Both the position numbers and the translations under genes were made by a program. The notes beneath the pieces were generated by a model. That model ran no database searches. It was not told the origin of the DNA and was given only the letters and a program-made list of their open reading frames with translations. Positions 1-5,857 of a stretch of 8,328 nucleotides of DNA are shown here, piece by piece (within the stretch, counting starts at the first letter, position 1; every line of letters begins with the position of its first letter). The stretch is from Sulfuricella sp. (GTDB lineage: Bacteria; Pseudomonadota; Gammaproteobacteria; Burkholderiales; Sulfuricellaceae): assembly GCA_019911785.1 (NCBI GenBank), contig JAIOJM010000067.1, positions 1 to 8,328 of the forward strand. Direction: 5' to 3'.

Positions 1-367
1 CCCTGTCGAGATGCTGGCGTCGAATGGGGGAGATTGCGAAGATTATTCCATTGCCAAATACCTGACTCTCAAGGATTTGGGGATACCGGTGGAGCGGATG
101 CGCATTACCTACGTCAAGGCACTGAATCTCGGCGTCTCGCACATGGTGCTGGCCTATTACCCCACGCCGGACTCGGACCCCTGGATTCTGGATAACCTGG
201 CTGAAGACATTCGCCTCGCTTCCAGACGTACAGACCTGGAACCGGTATACAGCTTCAACGACGACGATCTATGGGCAGGATCCGGGCCGGGGAAAAAGGG
301 TGGCGCCAGCCAGGTTCGTCTGTGGCGGGAATTACAGGAAAAGCTCGCGCGCGAACAGAAGATGTAA
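1..367 (+). CDS. Transglutaminase-like cysteine peptidase (BTLCP/LapG-type), 5' end missing
   Basis: Only the C-terminal part is present. The frame is open to the left edge, so the ATG at base 11 is internal (the reading before it is P-V-E). Numbering from that Met, the catalytic Cys is C9 in GGDCEDYSIAK, the His is H44 in VSHMVLAY, and the Asp is D61 in WILDN. This C-H-D order and spacing, and the later YSFNDDDLW block, are those of the bacterial transglutaminase-like cysteine proteinase family (DUF920, PF06035). Its best-known member, LapG, is a periplasmic calcium-dependent protease that releases biofilm adhesins under control of LapD. No LapD-like protein or adhesin is visible here, so LapG function is an inference and no symbol is given. 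The stop is TAA at 365-367. The gene converges on the cytochrome c gene to its right. Confidence 0.87.
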   Translation, partial: PVEMLASNGGDCEDYSIAKYLTLKDLGIPVERMRITYVKALNLGVSHMVLAYYPTPDSDPWILDNLAEDIRLASRRTDLEPVYSFNDDDLWAGSGPGKKGGASQVRLWRELQEKLAREQKM

Positions 368-541
368 CAATTTACGTGATAATGGGCCGAAATTGATATT
401 CGATTCTTTAATCAGACAGGCTGCCAGAAGGGGGGCTCCTCCCACCTCGAAACGGCTTGACGCCTTGCCAACCACGCCGGCACCCGGACTGACGTTGATG
501 GTTTCCATCTCGGCCATACAGGGTTGGCGGGCGCCTCGTTA
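368..541. other. Convergent intergenic gap without a clear terminator
   Basis: This gap separates the peptidase gene (plus) from the small cytochrome c gene (minus). No hairpin followed by a T-run was found in either direction. The only short GC-rich self-complementarity is around 430-445 (a G-run followed by CTCCTCCC), with no T-tract. On the minus strand the frame following the double TAA stop of the cytochrome gene stays open to 332, with an ATG at 517. That ORF lacks a good ribosome binding site and was not called as a gene. Confidence 0.5.
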
Positions 542-883
542 TTAGAGTGAGAGTATCCAGTCGGCCAGATTTTTCTGCTCGTTAATGTCCTTGGTATCGA
601 TGAGCTTGTGCTTCTCTTCCTTGCCGTCTGAAAGCTTGACCATCGGCTCCGTGGTGAAGTTGGTAATCAGCTTGCTCTGGCCATCGGCCTTGCCCTTGTA
701 TTTAGCCGCAACTTTCTTGTAGGAAGGGCCCTTTTTGGTCTTGTCGACAGCATGGCACTTCATGCAGTCGTTCCGTTTTGCCAGAGCCTTCGCGGCATCT
801 GCATCAATGGCGACAGCCTCGGTAGACATGACCGTGACGGCAGAAAATGCAAACAACATGCTGGCGATAATTTTGTGTTTCAT
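542..883 (-). CDS. Small periplasmic mono-heme class I cytochrome c
   Basis: The 113-residue product begins with a Sec signal peptide (about residues 1-25, cleavage after AVA), giving a mature domain of about 88 residues. Heme attachment is CMKCH at residues 40-44, followed by the GPSYKKVAAKYKG block typical of c551/c552-like electron carriers. The C-terminal helix ends in NLADWILSL. The usual GPxPM loop carrying the axial Met is absent. Counting back from W109, the ligand position falls near H92 (in EKHKL), while the only nearby Met is M81. A ribosome binding site GGGAG lies at 891-895, 7 bases from the ATG. The gene starts 36 bases after the b/c cytochrome gene on the same strand and is probably co-transcribed with it. 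Its likely role is as soluble electron shuttle for that membrane protein (inference). It ends in two consecutive TAA codons. Confidence 0.92.
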   Translation of the reverse strand: MKHKIIASMLFAFSAVTVMSTEAVAIDADAAKALAKRNDCMKCHAVDKTKKGPSYKKVAAKYKGKADGQSKLITNFTTEPMVKLSDGKEEKHKLIDTKDINEQKNLADWILSL

Positions 884-919
884 TTTATTTCTCCCGATCT
901 GATTAATAAGAAATTCCGG

Positions 920-2926
920 CTAGTTGGTCATGGCGCCGGCAAACCCGACTATCACCAGGACCAGTAGCGTCAGGCCGATGGCGATCAGCGCCAGGCCCAG
1001 GATCTTGGAGCCCAGGGTCATGGGCCGCGACGGCGCATCCACCAGATACTTGTCCAGCTCGCCCGTATCCACCAGGCGCTGATACTGGGCCGGATGCTCG
1101 CGGCGGAACTCTTCCAGCGACTGGGTGCCGGTGAACATCACGATGTCCGGCGGAGGCAGCTTGTCCGGCCGGAAGTGGTTGTTGAAGAAGTGCACCGTGA
1201 AGAGGAACACCGCCGCCAGGAAGGCTTCCTCGCCATGCACGATGGTGGCGACGTTGAATATCCACCCCGGCAGGTAGGTCGCGGTCACGGTCGGGAAGGC
1301 CAGCAGCAGGCCGCTGGCGCCGATGATGGAGACCCCCCAGAACACCGCCCAGTAGTCGAACTTTTCGAAGTAGGTCCAGCGGTCGAAGCGCGGTTTCTCG
1401 CCCTTGCCGAAAAACCACTTGAACATGCCCACGCAGTCCTCAAGGTCCTTCCAGTTCGGCACCAGCGAATCCGGGCCGAACCAGCGGAAGCTCCTGTCGC
1501 GCAGCAACTTCTGCATCACGTAGACGAAGTGGATGAAGAAGATGCCGATGAACAGTGCGGCAGCCACCCGATGGATCAGGGCGAGGCCGCGGGCGCCGCC
1601 AAGCGCCTGGGCTACGACCGGCGCCCATCCGGTATGGGAGAACAGCGCCGCGGTACCGGTCAGCACCAGCGTCATGGTGATCAGGGCGAAAGCCAGGTGG
1701 GCGATGCGCCAGCCTGCCGGGAAGCGCTGGAAGAACTTCTTCTCGTCCTGCGGCAGCCCCTCGGTACGCACGTGCGGAACGGTCTTGTGCGCCTTGCGAT
1801 CCTGCCATTCGCGGTAATACCACAAGCCGGAATGCAGCCAGAAGAAGGCGAATACGCCGATCAGCAGGGCAACCATGAACTTGGTGGCGATCCACACTTG
1901 CGGATACTTTGCGAAATCGTGGCTATTGGCATGGGGGCCGAAGGTGGCGAAGCCGGCGGTGGCCAGCGGCCGTTTCTTGCCGTCATGGCACTCCTTGCAG
2001 GTCTTCAGGCGGTTGTCGGGGTGCACCTTCGACTTGGGGTCCTTCGCCGACAGAATTCCGTGGCTGCCGTGGCAGTTGTAGCACTTGGCCGTTTCGGCAT
2101 AGCCGAGCTTGGTGACCTGGCCGTGATAGGTGTCGCGGTACGTTTTTAGGTTTTCCTTATGGCAACTGCCGCATTCCTCGTTGTTGAGGAGCTTGAACGA
2201 GTCCAGTGAGGTATTGGTGATCTCGTGGTTGGTGTGGCAACTGGTGCAGACGGGCGCCTTGGCATTGTTCTTGTCGAGAACTTCCTTGCCATGGACGGAC
2301 TCCGCGAATGTTTCGAGCTGCTCGTCGTGGCATTTCTCGCCGCACAGTGCGGGAACCTCATTGCGCCACGCGACGTATTGCGGGCTCTTCTTGTCGGCCG
2401 GCACGTTGAAGCCGTGCGTGTTATGGCACTCGGTGCAGTTGGCATTAGGCTGCGTCGGATTGTCCGTGTTCGGACGCGCATGGAAGGATTTCTTGTAGGC
2501 CTCGATATTCTTGGCTACGGTTTCCAGCCGCGGCTGGGCGCCAGTCGTGCCGGCCTGCTTCGCCTTGTCCCACAGGGCCTGGTGGCACTGCGCGCAGTCG
2601 GGCGCCTTGGCGCCGCTCTTCTGATGCGGGCTGACGTTATCGGTGATGTCGGTGTGGCAGGCGACGCATTCCATCTTGGCATGCACGCTCTTGCCGTATT
2701 TATCCGGGTCAATGTCATGCAGCGGACGGCTTTCCCCGTCGGCCCCCGGCACTTCGAGTTTGCCCTTCTTGCCGTCGTGGCAGGTCTGGCAGGTGGCGTT
2801 GTCGAGTGTTTGCGATGCATGAGCTGCTTTTTGGATGTCGGCGGCAGTGACTGGCAATGTCGTCAGGGCGCCCGCCACGCAGACAACGGCGGCCATGACC
2901 CACTTCGCAAATTGACTGGTATGCAT
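920..2926 (-). CDS. Inner-membrane nonaheme c / b-type cytochrome fusion (CbcL-like quinone oxidoreductase)
   Basis: The 668-residue protein has a signal peptide (about 1-29), a periplasmic multiheme domain (about 30-340) and a membrane domain with six predicted helices (roughly 346-366, 404-428, 447-470, 524-545, 555-583, 640-663). Nine heme c sites are visible, starting at C46, C87, C111, C164, C195, C227, C252, C282 and C310. Eight are CxxCH and the fifth is CGEKCH (CX3CH). Additional His residues (such as H70, H82, H101, H149, H171, H212, H234, H268, H289) could give bis-His ligation. The membrane part resembles HydC/FdnI-type diheme cytochrome b; candidate b-heme ligands are H410, H452, H466, H564 and H579. 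Nine c hemes joined to such a b domain is the layout of Geobacter CbcL, which oxidises quinol toward extracellular acceptors. Orthology is not proven, so no symbol is given. The first ATG is chosen because it yields a complete signal peptide; its ribosome binding site is weak (GGAC). Confidence 0.93.
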   Translation of the reverse strand: MHTSQFAKWVMAAVVCVAGALTTLPVTAADIQKAAHASQTLDNATCQTCHDGKKGKLEVPGADGESRPLHDIDPDKYGKSVHAKMECVACHTDITDNVSPHQKSGAKAPDCAQCHQALWDKAKQAGTTGAQPRLETVAKNIEAYKKSFHARPNTDNPTQPNANCTECHNTHGFNVPADKKSPQYVAWRNEVPALCGEKCHDEQLETFAESVHGKEVLDKNNAKAPVCTSCHTNHEITNTSLDSFKLLNNEECGSCHKENLKTYRDTYHGQVTKLGYAETAKCYNCHGSHGILSAKDPKSKVHPDNRLKTCKECHDGKKRPLATAGFATFGPHANSHDFAKYPQVWIATKFMVALLIGVFAFFWLHSGLWYYREWQDRKAHKTVPHVRTEGLPQDEKKFFQRFPAGWRIAHLAFALITMTLVLTGTAALFSHTGWAPVVAQALGGARGLALIHRVAAALFIGIFFIHFVYVMQKLLRDRSFRWFGPDSLVPNWKDLEDCVGMFKWFFGKGEKPRFDRWTYFEKFDYWAVFWGVSIIGASGLLLAFPTVTATYLPGWIFNVATIVHGEEAFLAAVFLFTVHFFNNHFRPDKLPPPDIVMFTGTQSLEEFRREHPAQYQRLVDTGELDKYLVDAPSRPMTLGSKILGLALIAIGLTLLVLVIVGFAGAMTN

Positions 2927-2975
2927 GTTTTTTGTCCGATGATGAGATGTGGCTGGTCAATCGACCGGTAGCATC

Positions 2976-3023
2976 AAAAAACAGCCTGCCCTGGCCTGAT
3001 TGCCAGACACCGGACAAGCTGTT
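2976..3023 (-). terminator. Intrinsic terminator after the EB_dh-type cytochrome gene
   Basis: Read on the minus strand, AACAGCTTGTCC (3023-3012) pairs with GGGCAGGCTGTT (2991-2980), a 12-bp stem containing two G-T wobbles. A smaller inner TGGC/GCCA stem is possible. The hairpin is followed by six T residues (2981-2976). It begins 10 bases after the stop codon of the upstream cytochrome gene and ends about 50 bases before the ATG of the b/c fusion. It should reduce or stop read-through between the two genes. Confidence 0.8.
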
Positions 3024-3032
3024 GGCGCCGGA

Positions 3033-4346
3033 TTACGGCAGCTTGACGGCGTTGATGTCCACCTTGACGCCCTTCTTGACACCTAGCCCCAGGGTTTTCT
3101 CGAAGGAAATCTGGTGGCCGCGCGTGGTGATGTTGTCGTCATGCACGGCAAAGCCCACGTTGTATACGCCACCGGCCTTCAACGTTTTGTCGTCATCATT
3201 GGTCAGACCCAGCGGGCGGATCATCACTACCGTCCACATGCCGTCCTTCCAGCTGGCGATGGCGTTGTTGTCGGCGGCCGAGCCCTTGGCATCCTCGCGA
3301 CTCGTGATGTAGTCGGGAATCATGTCGCCTTCCTTCCAGCCAGCGTTCGGATCAAACGGCACCGCGTTCTGCTCGCGAATCAGGAAGTGATCGCCCTTGC
3401 GCAGATCCAGCGCCTTGATCGACTTGTAGCCGACTTTCTTTTCGTCCCACATGAATTTCGGTGCATGCGTCGTCTTGTCGGCATTGCCCGCGAACATGTT
3501 CTTGCCGGCATCGAAGTTGCGCCATTCGAGAACGTAACCGTCGTCCGCCATGCCCACCGGGTGGCTGCGATGCGCACGCCACTGGATCAGGTCGACGAAG
3601 TAGCCAGCGGCCTTGAGTTTGGCGATTTCTTCCACCGTCTTGCCGGTTTTCCAGTCGGACGCGTCGGTGCGGCTGTCGGGCAGATACTTGCGCACATCGT
3701 TTTTCTTGAGCGCAGTCAGCATCGGATTGGCGGCGACTTCTTCCTTGGTGAATTGTTTCGGTGCATCGCGCGAGCCGTCATGGCAGGTCAGCCAGCAACC
3801 CTGCTTGGCGAAGCCGGCCACCTTGCCATCGTCGAGCATGATCGACATCCGGTCTTCATAGATGCCGGGCTGCTTGCCTTCCTGCACGACCTTATCCAGC
3901 TTGGGATAACCCCAGACTTTCCATTCCTTGCCATCGAAGCGCAGGTACTGGTGTTCGGTGCCGGGATAGGGATTGTCGGTTTTCCACTGGAAGCGCAGAT
4001 AGGCGTTCTTGTCGTCGTACGCGGCCTGTACCTTGAGTTCCTTGTAGCCCGACTTGCCCGGTACCGCCATGGGCTCCAGTCGACCGCCTTTCACGATCTT
4101 GTTGCCCATGTCCTTTTCGGCATCTTCTTCATCATGACAGGACAGGCAAGCGTCGCCGCGCTTGACCTCTGCCGCGGCATTCTTGTGGTCGTCGCTACGC
4201 ACCCATTCATAGGTTGATTGACCGGGATAGAACAGCGGAACTTTGACTACGGGAATCTTGGGCCAGTTGATCTTGGCCGGGTCGGCGGCCAAGGCGGATC
4301 CTGCGGTCAGAGCGGCAAAGGCCAGGATAAATGCGCTTTTGTTCAT
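3033..4346 (-). CDS. Periplasmic c-type cytochrome with ethylbenzene-dehydrogenase-type heme-binding domain
   Basis: The start chosen is the ATG at 4344-4346. It has AAGGGG 6 bases upstream (4353-4358) and gives a clean signal peptide (residues 1-20, ending SALA) in a 437-residue protein. A longer frame from 4385 would overlap the sigma-54 promoter and place 13 residues before the signal peptide. Two heme c motifs are seen: CLSCH at 67-71 and CWLTCH (CX3CH) at 184-189. The rest matches the EB_dh / cytochrome c-552-DMSO-reductase-like heme-binding family (PF09459), including the C-terminal signature VHDDNITTRGHQISFE near 401-416. In ethylbenzene dehydrogenase the related gamma subunit binds heme b through Met and Lys, but here c-type sites are built in and no molybdoenzyme subunit lies nearby. 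Its likely role is periplasmic electron carrier for the downstream b/c fusion (inference). It is the first gene after the sigma-54 promoter. Confidence 0.9.
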   Translation of the reverse strand: MNKSAFILAFAALTAGSALAADPAKINWPKIPVVKVPLFYPGQSTYEWVRSDDHKNAAAEVKRGDACLSCHDEEDAEKDMGNKIVKGGRLEPMAVPGKSGYKELKVQAAYDDKNAYLRFQWKTDNPYPGTEHQYLRFDGKEWKVWGYPKLDKVVQEGKQPGIYEDRMSIMLDDGKVAGFAKQGCWLTCHDGSRDAPKQFTKEEVAANPMLTALKKNDVRKYLPDSRTDASDWKTGKTVEEIAKLKAAGYFVDLIQWRAHRSHPVGMADDGYVLEWRNFDAGKNMFAGNADKTTHAPKFMWDEKKVGYKSIKALDLRKGDHFLIREQNAVPFDPNAGWKEGDMIPDYITSREDAKGSAADNNAIASWKDGMWTVVMIRPLGLTNDDDKTLKAGGVYNVGFAVHDDNITTRGHQISFEKTLGLGVKKGVKVDINAVKLP

Positions 4347-4384
4347 GGTAATCCCCTTCAGTGAATAAGGTGTAACCAAGAACA

Positions 4385-4400
4385 AGCAAGGGCTATGCCA
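4385..4400 (-). promoter_or_regulatory. Sigma-54 (-24/-12) promoter for the cytochrome module
   Basis: The minus strand reads TGGCATAGCCCTTGCT, which fits the consensus TGGCACG-N4-TTGCW at every position except CG (here TA). The GG and GC doublets have the required 10-base spacing. The predicted transcription start is near 4374, leaving about 27 untranslated bases with an AAGGGG ribosome binding site before the ATG at 4346. The gene just upstream encodes a GAFTGA-type sigma-54 activator, which makes a chance match unlikely. Confidence 0.85.
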
Positions 4401-4461
4401 TCATCAATTCCGCAGTTTTAGCGAGGTTTTCTGATTTCTGGATATAAAAATTCAATAGAAT

Positions 4462-4499
4462 TGTCACTAATTAACGACAGCCGTCACTAATCGGTGACA
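4462..4499. promoter_or_regulatory. Tandem dyads: probable enhancer sites for the NtrC-type regulator
   Basis: Two 18-base dyads lie 20 bases apart, about two helical turns: TGTCACTAATTAACGACA (4462-4479) and CGTCACTAATCGGTGACA (4482-4499). Both start with GTCACTAAT. The second has perfect GTCAC/GTGAC arms with a 6-base spacer; the first is imperfect. Their centres are about 96 and 116 bases upstream of the predicted sigma-54 start, which suits upstream activator sites. The second dyad overlaps the last codons and TAG stop of the response regulator gene. Assignment to that regulator is inference. Confidence 0.68.
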
Positions 4500-5857
4500 A
4501 AACCCCAGCGCTTCATTCGCACATAAAGATTCTGGCGCGGAATCCCGCTTAAACGGGCCGCTTCGGAGATATTGCCGCCGGCCGCTTCGAGCAGGCGGCG
4601 CAAGTATTCCCGCTCGAACTCGGCACGGGCATCCTGGTAAGCGAGCGCCTGCGCCGGAGCAGCGCTGTCCGGGTGGCCGTCCTCGGGTCGGTGGTCGGTG
4701 GCCGGACTGAGATGGATGGCGTCGATGGCCCCGCCGGGCTGAAGCGCGACGACGCGTTCGATGCAATGTTGAAGCTCGCGCACGTTGCCCTGCCAGCGGC
4801 AGGCTTCCAGGGCGCGCACCGCTGCCGGTGTGAAGGGGCCGCATTCCTTGCCGAACTTGGTATTGTAGTGATCGAGAAAGTGGGCGGCCAGGCGGATGAT
4901 GTCGCCCTCCCGCTCGCGCAGGGGCGGCAGGTGTACCGCCACCACGTTGATGCGATAGTACAGGTCCTCGCGGAAGCGTCCGGCCTTGACTTCGCCGGCG
5001 AGGGAGCGATTGGTGGCGCAGATCAGGCGGAAATCGGTGGTGCGCGGCTGGGTGCTGCCGATCCGGGTGAAGCTGTGATCCTGCAGCACGCGCAACAGGC
5101 TGCTCTGCAGCTTGGGGCTCATGTCGGCGATCTCGTCGAGGAACAGGTTGCCGCCATGAGCCTTCTCGAAATAGCCGGGATTCGCCTGGCTGGCGCCAGT
5201 AAAAGCGCCCTTCTCGTAGCCGAAGAGCAGGCTTTCCAGCAACGACTCCGGCAAACCTCCGCAGTTGACCTCGAGGTAGGGCTTGGAGGAACGCGTGCTC
5301 CAGGCGTGGATGAGCTTGGCGATGAGATCCTTGCCGGTGCCGCTCTCCCCCTCCAGCAGCACGGTGGTATCCAGGCCGGCGACTTGGCGGATCTGGCCCA
5401 GCAGCCGCTCCATGGCCGGCGACCGGCCAACGACATCCGGCGCACCCTCGGCCGCAAGGCGGGAGCGCAGGCTGTCGATTTCGCGATAGGCACGGTCCAG
5501 CTCGAGCGCCTTGCCGATCACCGCCTCCAGCGCCTCCAGGTCTTCGAACGGCTTGGTCAGGTAGTCGAACAGGCCTTCGCGCACCGCCGCCACCGCATCG
5601 CGCACGTCGGCGAAACCGGTGATCAGAATCGCCACCAGCTTCGGCCGTCGCGCCCGGAACTCGCGCAGCAGTTCGAGCCCGTTATCCCTGGGCAGACGCT
5701 GATCCATCAGCACCAGGTTGAAATCCACTGCGGCAAACAATTTCCGCGCTGCCGCCCCGTCCTCGGCCAGATGCACTTCGGCGGTCTTGCGCATCAGTTG
5801 CTCGATGAGCGTCCGGGTGTAGCGGTCGTCGTCGACGACCAGGATTTTAGGCACCAT
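4487..5857 (-). CDS. NtrC-family sigma-54-dependent response regulator
   Basis: Starting at the ATG at 5857 (456 residues) gives the standard receiver N-terminus MVPKILVVDDD; an ATG at 5917 would add 20 residues with no receiver homology. The receiver domain (about 3-120) has acidic pocket D9-D11, phospho-acceptor D52 in LVLMDQRLP and K102 in LTKPF. The AAA+ domain (about 143-375) shows Walker A GESGTGKD (170-177), the sigma-54 contact loop GAFTGA (217-222), Walker B NLFLDE (237-242) and arginine-finger region FREDLYYRIN (295-304). A Fis-type helix-turn-helix (about 425-452) ends the protein. All key catalytic residues are present, so it should be a functional activator. The start overlaps the kinase stop by 11 bases, suggesting translational coupling. 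The sigma-54 promoter and dyads directly downstream point to the cytochrome genes as its target. I cannot assign it to a named regulator. Confidence 0.95.
   Translation of the reverse strand: MVPKILVVDDDRYTRTLIEQLMRKTAEVHLAEDGAAARKLFAAVDFNLVLMDQRLPRDNGLELLREFRARRPKLVAILITGFADVRDAVAAVREGLFDYLTKPFEDLEALEAVIGKALELDRAYREIDSLRSRLAAEGAPDVVGRSPAMERLLGQIRQVAGLDTTVLLEGESGTGKDLIAKLIHAWSTRSSKPYLEVNCGGLPESLLESLLFGYEKGAFTGASQANPGYFEKAHGGNLFLDEIADMSPKLQSSLLRVLQDHSFTRIGSTQPRTTDFRLICATNRSLAGEVKAGRFREDLYYRINVVAVHLPPLREREGDIIRLAAHFLDHYNTKFGKECGPFTPAAVRALEACRWQGNVRELQHCIERVVALQPGGAIDAIHLSPATDHRPEDGHPDSAAPAQALAYQDARAEFEREYLRRLLEAAGGNISEAARLSGIPRQNLYVRMKRWGFVTD

Noticed and set aside
1094..2149. Long plus-strand open frame opposite the b/c fusion gene
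   Set aside because: It is antisense to a gene with nine heme motifs and membrane helices, and its Gly/Arg/His/Gln-rich translation shows no domain. It reflects GC-rich third positions.
2927..2975. Sigma-70 or sigma-54 promoter for the b/c fusion gene
   Set aside because: TTGACC is present, but no acceptable -10 follows at 16-18 bases and no GG-N10-GC pair was found.
4347..4385. N-terminal extension of the EB_dh-type cytochrome from an ATG at 4385
   Set aside because: It would put 13 residues before a complete signal peptide, overlap the -12 promoter element and start upstream of the predicted transcription start. The ATG at 4346 has a good ribosome binding site.
4401..4461. IHF binding site between the dyads and the sigma-54 promoter
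   Set aside because: The stretch is AT-rich and in the right place, but neither strand matched WATCAA-N4-TTR with correct spacing.
4449..4462. AATTC-N4-GAATT inverted repeat followed by T-rich sequence after the regulator stop
   Set aside because: As a terminator the stem is only five bases and entirely weak (one G-C pair per arm). It may simply be AT-rich spacer between enhancer sites and promoter.
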